Both the position numbers and the translations under genes were made by a program. The notes beneath the pieces were generated by a model that made no database searches, was not told the origin of the DNA, and saw only the letters and a program-made list of their open reading frames with translations. A stretch of 64,000 nucleotides of DNA from Paenibacillus tepidiphilus (GTDB lineage Bacteria > Bacillota > Bacilli > Paenibacillales > Paenibacillaceae): NCBI RefSeq assembly GCF_008635795.1, contig NZ_VWRQ01000001.1:1-64000 (forward strand). Direction: 5' to 3'. This document shows positions 1 to 7,536 of this stretch, piece after piece. Position 1 is the first letter of the stretch; each line of letters begins with the position of its first letter.

Positions 1-8
1 GCCTGCCG

Positions 9-125
9 TTTGGTGGCGATGGCGGAGGGGTTCCACGCGTACCCATCCCGAACACGACCGTTAAGCCCTCCAGCGCCGATGGTACTTGGACCGAAGGGTC
101 CTGGGAGAGTAGGACGCCGCCAAGC
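9..125 (+). rRNA. rrf: 5S ribosomal RNA
   Basis: The stretch matches the bacterial 5S pattern: TTTGGTGGCGAT at the start, CCGAACAC and the TTAAGC(C)CTCCAGCGCCGATGG-type core in the middle, and a 3' end (ACGCCGCCAAGC) that pairs with the start. At 117 nt it has the usual Bacillales length. The 23S gene should lie just upstream, outside the window. The tRNA cluster follows directly, as is common for Bacillales rRNA operons. Confidence 0.93.
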
Positions 126-133
126 GGATATTC

Positions 134-158
134 CCACACACTCTGTGGTATTTTTTTT
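134..158 (+). terminator. weak hairpin plus T-run after 5S
   Basis: A 5-bp stem CCACA/TGTGG is followed by TA and eight T. The stem is short, so termination may be partial, with the tRNA cluster read through from the rRNA promoter. Confidence 0.4.
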
Positions 159-188
159 GCCCTTATTAGTTGAATAGATGTAATGAAA

Positions 189-265
189 GGGCCTTTAGCT
201 CAGCTGGTTAGAGCGCACCTCTGATAAGGGTGAGGTCAGTGGTTCGAGTCCACTAAGGCCCACCA
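189..265 (+). tRNA. tRNA-Ile (GAT)
   Basis: Complete cloverleaf with 7-bp acceptor stem GGGCCTT/AAGGCCC, anticodon GAT in CTGATAA, T-arm GGTTCGAGTCC and an encoded CCA. First tRNA after 5S. Confidence 0.95.
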
Positions 266-268
266 TTT

Positions 269-344
269 TCCCTGATAGCTCAGTTGGTAGAGCACTCGAC
301 TGTTAATCGAGTTGTCACAGGTTCGAGTCCTGTTCGGGGAGCCA
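269..344 (+). tRNA. tRNA-Asn (GTT)
   Basis: Acceptor stem TCCCTGA pairs with TCGGGGA, anticodon GTT in CTGTTAA, T-arm GGTTCGAGTCC, encoded CCA. Only 3 nt separate it from tRNA-Ile. Confidence 0.95.
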
Positions 345-347
345 TTT

Positions 348-437
348 GGAGAGGTGTCCGAGTTTGGCCGAAGGAGCACGATTGGAAATCGTGTAGGCGC
401 CACAAGCGTCTCGAGGGTTCGAATCCCTCTCTCTCCG
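348..437 (+). tRNA. tRNA-Ser (GGA)
   Basis: Class II tRNA of 90 nt with a long variable arm. Acceptor GGAGAGG pairs with TCTCTCC, anticodon GGA in TTGGAAA. CCA is not encoded. Its last 15 nt are repeated 113 bp downstream (see the repeat at 423-562). Confidence 0.95.
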
Positions 438-562
438 TAGCAATACCTTCCCTGAATGGGGATGAGAATCCTCAGTGGTTCGTTGGAGCATAAGCTTCGT
501 TAGGAATTCTTCGCAATCTCGAACGAAGTGAGAGTATCCCTCTCTCTCCGTAGCAATACCTT
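423..562 (+). repeat. tRNA-Ser 3'-end duplication flanking an insert
   Basis: A 27-bp direct repeat (423-449 and 536-562, period 113) consists of the last 15 nt of tRNA-Ser plus 12 nt of flank. The DNA between contains GGATGAGAATCC, then GTTCGTTGGAGCATAAG and a CTTCGTT...AACGAAG inverted repeat, and ends GAGTATCC just before the second tRNA end. The same core recurs after tRNA-Asp. No protein is encoded. It looks like a small insert that regenerated the tRNA 3' end, but the mechanism is unknown. Confidence 0.8.
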
Positions 563-578
563 TAGGAACTAAAAGCAT

Positions 579-650
579 GGCCCGTTGGTCAAGGGGTTAA
601 GACACCTCCCTTTCACGGAGGTAACATGGGTTCGAATCCCATACGGGTCA
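579..650 (+). tRNA. tRNA-Glu (TTC)
   Basis: Acceptor GGCCCGT pairs with ACGGGTC, anticodon TTC in CTTTCAC, T-arm GGTTCGAATCC. CCA is not encoded. Confidence 0.95.
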
Positions 651-655
651 TATAT

Positions 656-731
656 GGAGGCTTAGCTCAGCTGGGAGAGCATCTGCCTTACAAGCAGAGG
701 GTCGGGGGTTCGAACCCCTCAGCCTCCACCA
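656..731 (+). tRNA. tRNA-Val (TAC)
   Basis: Acceptor GGAGGCT pairs with AGCCTCC, anticodon TAC in CTTACAA, T-arm GGTTCGAACCC, encoded CCA. Confidence 0.95.
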
Positions 732-747
732 TAAATATCCCTATAAA

Positions 748-795
748 GCAAAGCGTATGCTTTGCCGGTAATCCGATTATTTTTCGGAGAACCGG
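748..795. other. two hairpins in the tRNA-Val/fMet spacer
   Basis: GCAAAGC (748-754) pairs with GCTTTGC (759-765) across a GTAT loop. A second, larger hairpin pairs CCGGT (765-769) with ACCGG (791-795), with an inner CCG/CGG. There is no T-run, so these are more likely processing structures than terminators. Confidence 0.45.
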
Positions 796-820
796 GGTAT
801 AAGAGAATATATTCTAATGA

Positions 821-894
<74 letters not shown>

Positions 895-930
895 TTATCT
901 CCACTTGCTGGAGAGAGTATTTCTAAATGC

Positions 931-1007
931 GGAACCGTGGTGTAGAGGCCTAACATGCCTGCCTGTCACGCAGGAGACCGCGGGTTCGAATCCCGTCGGT
1001 TCCGCCA
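931..1007 (+). tRNA. tRNA-Asp (GTC)
   Basis: Acceptor GGAACCG pairs with CGGTTCC, anticodon GTC in CTGTCAC, T-arm GGTTCGAATCC, encoded CCA. Its 3' end is repeated 114 bp downstream. Confidence 0.95.
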
Positions 1008-1134
1008 TCTATTTAGCTTCGGGGATGAGAATCCAGAATTGGGTTCGTTGGAGCATAAGCTTCGTTAGGATGACATCGCAATCTCGTAACGAAGTGAAGA
1101 GTATCCCGCCCTGTTCCGCCATCTATTTAGCTTC
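999..1134 (+). repeat. tRNA-Asp 3'-end duplication flanking an insert
   Basis: A 22-bp direct repeat (999-1020 and 1113-1134, period 114) covers the last 9 nt of tRNA-Asp plus 13 nt of flank. The insert shares with the tRNA-Ser insert GGATGAGAATCC, GTTCGTTGGAGCATAAG, CTTCGTTA...TAACGAAG and GAGTATCC. After the second copy the text GGATTGAGAATCTGG (to about 1150) looks like the start of a third, truncated unit. Confidence 0.8.
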
Positions 1135-1186
1135 AGGATTGAGAATCTGGATAAGATTCCGGACAATTGCCAACAATACTGATTAT

Positions 1187-1261
1187 TGGGGATTAGCCAA
1201 GCGGTAAGGCAACGGACTTTGACTCCGTCACTCATAGGTTCGAATCCTATATCCCCAGCCA
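1187..1261 (+). tRNA. tRNA-Gln (TTG)
   Basis: Acceptor TGGGGAT pairs with ATCCCCA, anticodon TTG in CTTTGAC, T-arm GGTTCGAATCC, encoded CCA. Confidence 0.95.
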
Positions 1262-1281
1262 TTTTACCTTGCAGGTAAAAT
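1261..1281. other. perfect 9-bp hairpin between tRNA-Gln and tRNA-Lys
   Basis: ATTTTACCT and AGGTAAAAT flank a TGC loop. The short AT-rich stem has no T-run on the plus strand. It is probably a processing structure. Confidence 0.4.
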
Positions 1282-1288
1282 TACTTGC

Positions 1289-1364
1289 GAGCCATTAGCT
1301 CAGTCGGTAGAGCACCTGACTTTTAATCAGGGTGTCGAAGGTTCGAGTCCTTCATGGCTCACCA
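1289..1364 (+). tRNA. tRNA-Lys (TTT)
   Basis: Acceptor GAGCCAT pairs with ATGGCTC, anticodon TTT in CTTTTAA, T-arm GGTTCGAGTCC, encoded CCA. Confidence 0.95.
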
Positions 1365-1385
1365 TTTTCTTTAGTAACACGAAGT

Positions 1386-1437
1386 GTGCGCGTGTAGCGT
1401 CAATGGCAGACGCTTTGAATTCTTGGCAAGCGCACCA
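1386..1437 (+). pseudogene. tRNA-like remnant lacking the T-arm
   Basis: GTGCGC pairs with GCGCAC directly before CCA, like an acceptor stem. Inside is a D-arm-like hairpin AGCGTC/GACGCT around AATGGCA. Anticodon-side sequence is poor and the GGTTCGA T-arm is missing, giving only about 52 nt. Its place in the cluster suggests a tRNA that lost its 3' half, but a chance structure is possible. Confidence 0.35.
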
Positions 1438-1444
1438 TGATTAA

Positions 1445-1519
1445 GCGGACGTGGCTCAGCGGTAGAGCATCGCCTTGCCAAGGCGAGGGTCGCGGGTTCG
1501 ATTCCCGTCGTCCGCTCCA
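1445..1519 (+). tRNA. tRNA-Gly (GCC)
   Basis: Acceptor GCGGACG pairs with CGTCCGC, anticodon GCC in TTGCCAA, T-arm GGTTCGATTCC, encoded CCA. Confidence 0.95.
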
Positions 1520-1529
1520 TATAGATTTT

Positions 1530-1606
1530 GCGCCCTTAGCTCAGCTGGATAGAGCGTTTGACTACGAATCAAAAGGTCGGGAGTTCGAATCTCTCAGGGC
1601 GCGCCA
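1530..1606 (+). tRNA. tRNA-Arg (ACG)
   Basis: Acceptor GCGCCCT pairs with AGGGCGC, anticodon ACG in CTACGAA, encoded CCA. The 3' 18 nt are repeated 128 bp downstream. Confidence 0.95.
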
Positions 1607-1735
1607 TCTTTACATCATTGAAATTTCAAAGTGACCTGTAAGATTCGAATGTAGGAGTTCGTTGAAGCATAAGCTTCGATAGCTGTTACTTCGCAACCGG
1701 ACGCGTTAGCGGCCGCATCTCTCAGGGCGCGCCAT
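1589..1735 (+). repeat. tRNA-Arg 3'-end duplication flanking a diverged insert
   Basis: A 19-bp direct repeat (1589-1607 and 1717-1735, period 128) is almost entirely tRNA-Arg 3' end including CCA. The insert keeps GTTCGTTGAAGCATAAGC and TTCG...TTCGCAA from the Ser/Asp inserts, but its stem region is different (CGCGTTAGCGGCCGC). Confidence 0.75.
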
Positions 1736-1746
1736 TATCTTTTTAA

Positions 1747-1820
1747 CGGGATGTAGCTCAGCTTGGTAGAGCACCTGGTTTGGGACCAGGGGGTCGCATG
1801 TTCAAATCGTGTCATCCCGA
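1747..1820 (+). tRNA. tRNA-Pro (TGG)
   Basis: Acceptor CGGGATG pairs with CATCCCG, anticodon TGG in TTTGGGA. CCA is not encoded. Confidence 0.94.
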
Positions 1821-1830
1821 TTGTATACTT

Positions 1831-1901
1831 GCGGGTGTAGTTCAATGGTAGAACTTTAGCCTTCCAAGCTAATAGCGTGGGTTCGATTCCCATCACCCGC
1901 T
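1831..1901 (+). tRNA. tRNA-Gly (TCC)
   Basis: Acceptor GCGGGTG pairs with CACCCGC (shifted by the usual wobble), anticodon TCC in CTTCCAA, T-arm GGTTCGATTCC. CCA is not encoded. Last gene of the cluster. Confidence 0.94.
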
Positions 1902-1905
1902 TCAC

Positions 1906-1945
1906 ACAAGCCCTTGTCGCCAAGACAAGGGTTTGTTTTTGTTTT
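1906..1945 (+). terminator. terminator of the tRNA cluster
   Basis: A 13-bp stem ACAAGCCCTTGTC/GACAAGGGTTTGT with a GCCAA loop is followed by TTTTGTTTT. Strong intrinsic terminator directly after the last tRNA. Confidence 0.93.
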
Positions 1946-1972
1946 GATGCTAACAAAAGATAATGTTAGTGG

Positions 1973-2001
1973 TTTACAAAATTTGGGTCATATGTTATGT
2001 T
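1973..2001 (+). promoter_or_regulatory. predicted sigma-A promoter of the mannanase gene
   Basis: TTTACA (-35, 1973-1978), 17-bp spacer, TATGTT (-10, 1996-2001). This predicts a start near 2008, inside the cre box at 2006-2020. Confidence 0.6.
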
Positions 2002-2005
2002 TGCT

Positions 2006-2020
2006 TTGAAAGCGCATCCA
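2006..2020 (+). promoter_or_regulatory. cre box (CcpA operator)
   Basis: TTGAAAGCGCATCCA fits the degenerate cre consensus WTGNAANCGNWNNCW at every position. It overlaps the predicted transcription start, the usual place for CcpA repression by glucose-type sugars. Confidence 0.75.
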
Positions 2021-2077
2021 TGATTTGATAGATTGAGCAATTATTTACCAAACTTTGCATGGGAGGGAAAGTTGGAA

Positions 2078-4663
2078 ATGAAACATTTGCTCAAAAAGGT
2101 AAGCGCAATGATGCTGGCAGCGGCACTGCTGCTGGGAGGGGTGACTTTGCCCGCACATGATGTTGACGCGGCTCCGGCACTCTTTACCATTGAAGGGGAG
2201 AATGCTCAGCTCAGCTCCGATCTGCAAGTGGCAACACAAATTTACGGACAGCCTAAGCCCGGATTCACCGGCAGCGGATTTGTCTGGATGCAGAATTCCG
2301 GCACCATCACCTTTACAGTGACTGCTCCGGAAACCGGCATGTATTCGATCTCCACCCGCTATATGCAGGAGCTTAGTCCAGATGGCAGACAGCAGCATTT
2401 ATCCGTTAACGGGGTTACCAAAGGCTCGTATATGCTGCCCTACACGACGACGTGGTCGGATTTTGATTTTGGCTATCATAAGCTGAATCAAGGCAGCAAT
2501 ACCATTCAGTTGAAGGCCGGTTGGGGTTTTGCTTATTTTGATTCCTTCACTGTGGATCATGCCGATCTGGACCCGCTGGTTGTGCAGCCTGTTCTCACCG
2601 ATCCTGAAGCCACACCGGAAACGCAGCTGCTGATGAACTATCTGACGGAGGTTTACGGCAAGCATATCATTTCCGGGCAGCAGGAGATTTACGGGGGCGG
2701 AAATGACGGGAATTCCGAGCTTGAGTTTGACTGGATTTACAATTTAACCGGAAAATATCCCGCAATTCGCGGCTTCGATCTGATGAACTATAATCCGCTG
2801 TACGGCTGGGAGGACGGTACCACCGCCCGGATGATCGACTGGGTGAATAACCGGGGGGGAATTGCGACCAACAGCTGGCATATTACCGTGCCGCGAGATT
2901 TCACGGCCTATCAGCTCGGGGAGTTTGTGGATTGGAAGGAAGCCACCTACAAGCCGACCGAAACCAATTTCAAAACAGCCAATGCAGTAATTCCCGGCAC
3001 CAAGGAATATCAATATGTGAAGATGGCTACTGAGGATCTGGCAGAGCAGCTGCTGATTCTGCAGGAGAATAATGTGCCGGTCATCTTCCGTCCTTACCAT
3101 GAGGCCGAGGGCAATGGCGGGCTGAACGGTCAAGGCGCTTGGTTCTGGTGGGCCTCGGCAGGCGCGGAGGTGTACAAGCAGCTGTGGGATATGCTCTATA
3201 CGGATCTTACGGAGACCTATGGTTTGCACAATTTGATCTGGACTTACAATAGCTATGTGTACGGCACTTCTCCGGCCTGGTATCCGGGTAATGATCAGGT
3301 GGATCTCGTTGGCTATGATAAATACAATACGATCTACAACCGCTATGACGGCCTGTCCGGCGTACCTAATGAGGATGCCATTACCTCGATTTTCTATCAG
3401 CTGGTGGATTTAACAGGCGGTACGAAGATGGTCGCCATGACGGAGAACGACACGGTACCGAGTGTAAAGAATCTTACCGAGGAAAAAGCAGGCTGGCTCT
3501 ATTTCTGCCCATGGTACGGTGAGCATCTGATGAGCACCGCCTTTAACTTTCCGGCGACTCTGACAACGCTGTATCAAAGCAATTACGTAATCACACTTGA
3601 TGAACTGCCCGACTTAACGGTGAACAATCCTATCCCGAACGCATCGGTCACGCCTGTAAACGTTGAATTCGACAAGTACACGCCTAATCAAAGCGACAAG
3701 ACTATAACCGTAACTGCGAACGGCAATACGCTGACTGCTCTGCGTACAGGCGCCACAACGCTCGCTGCAGGTCAGGATTATACCTTGAGCGGAAGCACCT
3801 TGCTGCTGAAGAAAGCTTTCCTGGCCACTCTGCCGGTGGGTGAGCACTCCATCGTCTTTGATTTTAACCAGGGACAGGACCCGGTAGTCAAAGTCAAAGT
3901 GATAGATTCCACACCTTCAACGAACGCTGCGATTACGCCCGTAACGGCGGCATTTGATAAAGCGGCGAATCTGCAGCAGGATATTTCAGTGGCCCTTACA
4001 TTAAACGGCCGCCAGCTGACCAGTATAACGAACGGCAGCTATACGCTTGTGTCAGGCCAGGATTATACGGCTTCAAGCACTAGCGTCGTTCTGCACAAAG
4101 CCTATCTGTCCACGCTGCCGCTGGGCTCGGGCGCGATAACCTTTCATTTTAACGGAGGAAATAATGCAGTTCTTACCCTAAATGTCGCGGACAGCACAGT
4201 GTCTGTACCTGCGGGGTTAACAGTCCAGGCCTTTAACGGCAATACGACTGCCTCCACCAACGGTATCTCGCCCAAATTCAAAATCATTAACAACGGTAAT
4301 TCGGCGGTTCAGCTTAAGGATGTTAAACTCCGGTATTACTATACGATTGACGGGGACAACGCTCAGAGCTTCTGGTCCGACTGGGCCAGCATTGGCAGCG
4401 AGAATGTAACCGCCCAATTTATTAAACTGGCTACTCCGGTTACCGGTGCCGATTATGTTCTGGAGATTGGCTTCAAGGCTGCAGCGGGTGCACTTAATCC
4501 AGGCCAAAGCGCTGAAATTCAAGCCCGTTTCTCCAAAACAAACTGGTCAAACTATAACCAGGCCAACGATTATTCCTTCAAGGCAACCGGTACCCAGTTT
4601 GCTAACTATGAGAAGGTTACCGGTTATGTGAACGGCCAGCTGGTGTGGGGAGTGGAACCGTAA
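2078..4663 (+). CDS. secreted modular GH26 endo-beta-1,4-mannanase
   Basis: Predicted extracellular enzyme cutting internal beta-1,4 links of mannan and galactomannan. The 861 residues read: signal peptide (about 1-31, ending VDA-A), CBM6/35-like carbohydrate-binding domain (33-160), GH26 barrel (175-510), two X2-type beta-sandwich modules (518-610 and 616-708, each with the AGQDYT/SGQDYT signature), and a C-terminal CBM3-like domain (712-861). The likely acid/base is E342 in RPYHEAEG and the likely nucleophile E456 in MTEND. I chose the ATG at 2078 because GGGAGGG lies 10 nt upstream and it gives a clean signal peptide; an in-frame start 45 bp upstream has neither. A hairpin at 4675 ends the unit. 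Two CBMs and tandem X2 linkers suggest action on mannan embedded in cellulose. Confidence 0.93.
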   Translation: MKHLLKKVSAMMLAAALLLGGVTLPAHDVDAAPALFTIEGENAQLSSDLQVATQIYGQPKPGFTGSGFVWMQNSGTITFTVTAPETGMYSISTRYMQELSPDGRQQHLSVNGVTKGSYMLPYTTTWSDFDFGYHKLNQGSNTIQLKAGWGFAYFDSFTVDHADLDPLVVQPVLTDPEATPETQLLMNYLTEVYGKHIISGQQEIYGGGNDGNSELEFDWIYNLTGKYPAIRGFDLMNYNPLYGWEDGTTARMIDWVNNRGGIATNSWHITVPRDFTAYQLGEFVDWKEATYKPTETNFKTANAVIPGTKEYQYVKMATEDLAEQLLILQENNVPVIFRPYHEAEGNGGLNGQGAWFWWASAGAEVYKQLWDMLYTDLTETYGLHNLIWTYNSYVYGTSPAWYPGNDQVDLVGYDKYNTIYNRYDGLSGVPNEDAITSIFYQLVDLTGGTKMVAMTENDTVPSVKNLTEEKAGWLYFCPWYGEHLMSTAFNFPATLTTLYQSNYVITLDELPDLTVNNPIPNASVTPVNVEFDKYTPNQSDKTITVTANGNTLTALRTGATTLAAGQDYTLSGSTLLLKKAFLATLPVGEHSIVFDFNQGQDPVVKVKVIDSTPSTNAAITPVTAAFDKAANLQQDISVALTLNGRQLTSITNGSYTLVSGQDYTASSTSVVLHKAYLSTLPLGSGAITFHFNGGNNAVLTLNVADSTVSVPAGLTVQAFNGNTTASTNGISPKFKIINNGNSAVQLKDVKLRYYYTIDGDNAQSFWSDWASIGSENVTAQFIKLATPVTGADYVLEIGFKAAAGALNPGQSAEIQARFSKTNWSNYNQANDYSFKATGTQFANYEKVTGYVNGQLVWGVEP

Positions 4664-4674
4664 GAAGTGAAGTG

Positions 4675-4716
4675 CAAGGGTTGGACAGGGGATGACTCCT
4701 TGTTCCAGCCCTTTTT
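4675..4716 (+). terminator. terminator after the mannanase gene
   Basis: AAGGGTTGGACA pairs with TGTTCCAGCCCTT (one bulge) and is followed by a T-run. Monocistronic end for the mannanase. Confidence 0.7.
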
Positions 4717-4855
4717 GCCGTATCCGCCAATCCACGCATATAAGCGGGCAATTTCTGTTCAAGGAAGGTGCACACAGCCAGTCATTCCTTATTGCTGTTA
4801 TGATTATAGCCGGCAATCCGACTGCACATCATTATCAGTATTAAGGAGCAAAGGT

Positions 4856-5818
4856 ATGACAGACAAAGTGATTCGTATTCTAAAAATGATTAACGCGATT
4901 CAATCCACTCCCGGAATTACGGCCTCAGAGCTGGCCTTCCGTTGTGAGGTGAGTGTGAGGACTGTTTACCGGGATCTGGAGCTCATGAGCCATTTTGCGC
5001 CGGTGACGAACCAGGGGAGGGGGACGGGCTACAGGTTCCTGGGGAAATTCTTTATGTACCCGCTGGATTTCACGGAACAGGAGGAGATGGCGTTCTCGCT
5101 GCTGCCCTCTATATTGAATCAGGAGAAAATCCCTCCGGGGTTTCATACCGCCTATGATAAAGTCATGGGAAAGCATCTGAATGAGAAATCCCGCCCGGGC
5201 GGGGTTCTGGAGAATATTGCGGATATTATTCAAATGGGCAAGCCGGCGTACCGGAAGGAAAGCCGGAATTTCCTGCAGCCGATCATTGCGGCAATTCTGG
5301 AGCAGCGCAGAATCCGGACCGTGTACCACTCGCAGTCCCGCAATGCCACTACCGAGCGGGAGATTGATCCGTATTACCTGATTCCGCGGGACCAGCGCTT
5401 CTACCTGATTGCGTACTGCCATCTGCAGCAGGATATCCGTACCTTTCGCATGAGCCGCTTTCAGCACATGGAGGTGATGGAAACAGTGTTCGACAAAGGG
5501 AAATTCAATATTAAGAGCTATCTGAAGAATACCTGGTCGATTGACCGCGGCTCGAAAAACACCAGGTTTAAAGTCCGTTTTCAGCCCGAGGTCGCGCGTT
5601 ACATTAAAGAGGAGGAACTGTTTGTGCATCCGCGGATGACCGATGAGCCCGGCGGCAGTCTGCTCTTTGAAGTGACGGTCAATAACAGCAAGGAGTTTAC
5701 CAAATGGCTGATGCAATACGGTCCGAATGCAGAGATTCTGGAGCCGGCATCGGCCAGAACGGAGCTGAAGGCCCAACTGGAGAGCTGGGTAGGCATTTAC
5801 CATGAGCTGCTTAATTGA
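4856..5818 (+). CDS. HTH/WYL-domain transcriptional regulator
   Basis: Predicted DNA-binding regulator of 320 residues: DeoR-like winged helix at about 1-60 (ASELAFRCEVSVRTVYRDLELM) and a WYL ligand-sensing domain at about 130-225, with the usual PYYLIPRDQRFYLIAYC and IRTFRMSRF strands, followed by a WCX-type C-terminal part. The start at 4856 has AAGGAG 7 nt upstream; a longer in-frame extension to 4667 runs through the mannanase terminator and is not credible. It lies alone between two terminators, so its target is not shown by context. The mannanase gene upstream or the catalase gene downstream are candidates only by proximity. Confidence 0.85.
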   Translation: MTDKVIRILKMINAIQSTPGITASELAFRCEVSVRTVYRDLELMSHFAPVTNQGRGTGYRFLGKFFMYPLDFTEQEEMAFSLLPSILNQEKIPPGFHTAYDKVMGKHLNEKSRPGGVLENIADIIQMGKPAYRKESRNFLQPIIAAILEQRRIRTVYHSQSRNATTEREIDPYYLIPRDQRFYLIAYCHLQQDIRTFRMSRFQHMEVMETVFDKGKFNIKSYLKNTWSIDRGSKNTRFKVRFQPEVARYIKEEELFVHPRMTDEPGGSLLFEVTVNNSKEFTKWLMQYGPNAEILEPASARTELKAQLESWVGIYHELLN

Positions 5819-5845
5819 GTAGGCTTATAAAAATACATACATAAC

Positions 5846-5880
5846 GCAAAGAAGCCCGCAGATTGGGGGCTTCTTTTGCT
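5846..5880. terminator. bidirectional terminator between WYL gene and katA
   Basis: GCAAAGAAGCCC...GGGCTTCTTTTGC forms a long stem with A/T runs on both sides, between convergent genes. Confidence 0.88.
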
Positions 5881-5897
5881 TAATTATATGCAGTTGC

Positions 5898-7352
5898 TTA
5901 TATTTGCTCTGGAACCGGCAATCCAAGGCCTTCGGCAACACGGCGTCCATAATCCGGATCAGCCTTGAAGAAATGTCCGATCTGGCGGAGTTTGATCTCA
6001 TCCTTCTCGACAGGCGTCATGGCAGCGACAATATTGCGGACCAGACGGGTGCGCTCCTCGTCAGACATCAGACGATAGAGGTCACCGGCTTGCGAGTAAT
6101 GATCGTTGTGGTCATAAGGCACGCTTTCGGCCAGGCCGGAAACGGCGAACGGTGTTGTACGATGCTCGGGAGACTCTGTAGCGCCACCGAAGCTGTTAGG
6201 CTCGTAGTACATTGACGCGCCTCCGTTGTTGCCGTAGGCCATCGCGCCGTCGCGCTGATGGTTGTTCACTTCAGCATGCGGACGGTTGATCGGCAATTGG
6301 TTATGATTCGCGCCTACACGGTAACGGTGGGCATCGGCATAGGCGAACAGGCGACCCTGCAGCATTTTGTCGGGAGAGGCTTCAATGCCTGGAACGAAGG
6401 AGCCCGGGGAGAAGGTGGCCTGTTCCACTTCGGCGAAATAGTTCTCCGGATTGCGGTTCAGCACCATGCGGCCTACTTCCATGAGCGGATAATCCTTCTG
6501 CGACCAGACTTTAGTGACATCGAACGGATCGTAGCGGTACGAGTTCGCATCGGCTTCCGGCATGATCTGCACATACAGTGTCCAGGCCGGGAAGTCTCCC
6601 TTGTCAATGGCATTGAACAAATCCTCCGTATGGTAATCCGGGTTCTCGCCGGCCATTTGCAGCGCCAGATCGACATCAAGATTCTGAATGCCCTGCTCTG
6701 TCTTGAAGTGGTATTTCACCCAGACGGCCTGGCCTTCGGCATTCACCCATTTGAAGGTATGGCTGCCGAAGCCGTGCATATGACGATAAGTCGCCGGGAT
6801 ACCGCGGTCGGACATCAGGATGGTAACCTGGTGCAGCGACTCGGGCGAGAGGGACCAGAAATCCCAGACTGCATTCGGATTCTTCAGATGGGTCTGCGGA
6901 TGGCGCTTCTGGGTATGGATGAAATCAGGGAATTTGATCGCGTCTCTAATGAAGAAGACCGGTGTATTGTTGCCGACCAGATCATAGTTGCCGTCTTCAG
7001 TATAGAATTTCACGGCGAAGCCGCGCGGGTCACGGACGGTATCGGATGAGCCCAATTCACCGGCTACAGTCGAGAAACGGATAAACATCGGTGTGCGTTT
7101 GCCCACTTCGGACAAGAAATCTGCTTTGGTATATTGGGAAACCTCCCGGGTGACTTCGAAATATCCATGAGCACCTGCTCCCTTGGCATGCACGACGCGC
7201 TCCGGCACACGCTCCCGGTTGAAATGCGCCAGCTTCTCCAGCAGATGAACGTCCTGCAGCAAGGTAGGTCCACGGTAACCGGCAGTCATGGAGTTCTGAT
7301 TGTCGCCTACGGGTGAGCCCCAGCTCGTTGTAAGTTTATGATGTTGACTCAT
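5898..7352 (-). CDS. katA: heme catalase (small-subunit, clade 3)
   Basis: Cytoplasmic monofunctional catalase turning H2O2 into water and oxygen. At 484 residues it has the length of B. subtilis KatA-type enzymes. Visible landmarks are the distal histidine H55 in [12 protein letters not shown], the [10 protein letters not shown] segment holding the distal asparagine, and the heme-ligand tyrosine Y338 in [12 protein letters not shown]. The ATG at 7352 is preceded by GAGGTGA at 8 nt; an in-frame GTG 12 bp upstream overlaps that ribosome site and is rejected. Two PerR-like boxes lie upstream, one over the predicted -10, pointing to peroxide induction. The gene stands alone and ends at a bidirectional terminator. 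Confidence 0.96.
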   Translation of the reverse strand: MSQHHKLTTSWGSPVGDNQNSMTAGYRGPTLLQDVHLLEKLAHFNRERVPERVVHAKGAGAHGYFEVTREVSQYTKADFLSEVGKRTPMFIRFSTVAGELGSSDTVRDPRGFAVKFYTEDGNYDLVGNNTPVFFIRDAIKFPDFIHTQKRHPQTHLKNPNAVWDFWSLSPESLHQVTILMSDRGIPATYRHMHGFGSHTFKWVNAEGQAVWVKYHFKTEQGIQNLDVDLALQMAGENPDYHTEDLFNAIDKGDFPAWTLYVQIMPEADANSYRYDPFDVTKVWSQKDYPLMEVGRMVLNRNPENYFAEVEQATFSPGSFVPGIEASPDKMLQGRLFAYADAHRYRVGANHNQLPINRPHAEVNNHQRDGAMAYGNNGGASMYYEPNSFGGATESPEHRTTPFAVSGLAESVPYDHNDHYSQAGDLYRLMSDEERTRLVRNIVAAMTPVEKDEIKLRQIGHFFKADPDYGRRVAEGLGLPVPEQI

Positions 7353-7392
7353 GAATACAATCACCTCGTGTTAGGATTTGAATTTAGAATTA

Positions 7393-7407
7393 GTATAAGT
7401 ATTATAA
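7393..7407. promoter_or_regulatory. PerR-like box 1, over the katA -10 region
   Basis: GTATAAGTATTATAA matches the Per box TTATAATNATTATAA at 12 of 14 defined positions. On the minus strand it overlaps the predicted -10 (TATAAT at 7406-7401, or TATTAT at 7409-7404) of katA, with TTGATT (7431-7426) as a possible -35. Confidence 0.6.
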
Positions 7408-7438
7408 TAACGTATTTTATTTAAAAATCAATTCTTTT

Positions 7439-7453
7439 TTATAATTATTTTAG
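7439..7453. promoter_or_regulatory. PerR-like box 2, upstream of the katA promoter
   Basis: TTATAATTATTTTAG matches the Per box at 12 of 14 defined positions, 46 bp from box 1. A pair of boxes suggests cooperative binding. Confidence 0.55.
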
Positions 7454-7470
7454 ATTGAAAAATATGGACA

Positions 7471-7500
7471 AACTAAAAACCCCCGTCCTGCTCGGACGGG
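7471..7500 (-). terminator. terminator of the glycogen phosphorylase gene
   Basis: On the minus strand CCCGTCC-GAGCA-GGACGGG is followed by GGTTTTTAG. It separates this unit from the katA promoter. Confidence 0.85.
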
Positions 7501-7536
7501 AGTTGGGATGACACAGCGCCTGAGTAAAGGCAGCTG

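Noticed and set aside
284..578. Short open frames over the tRNA cluster on both strands
   Set aside because: They translate tRNA sequence and spacers; no coding support.
4667..4855. N-terminal extension of the WYL regulator
   Set aside because: It would be translated from the mannanase terminator, while a proper ribosome site precedes 4856.
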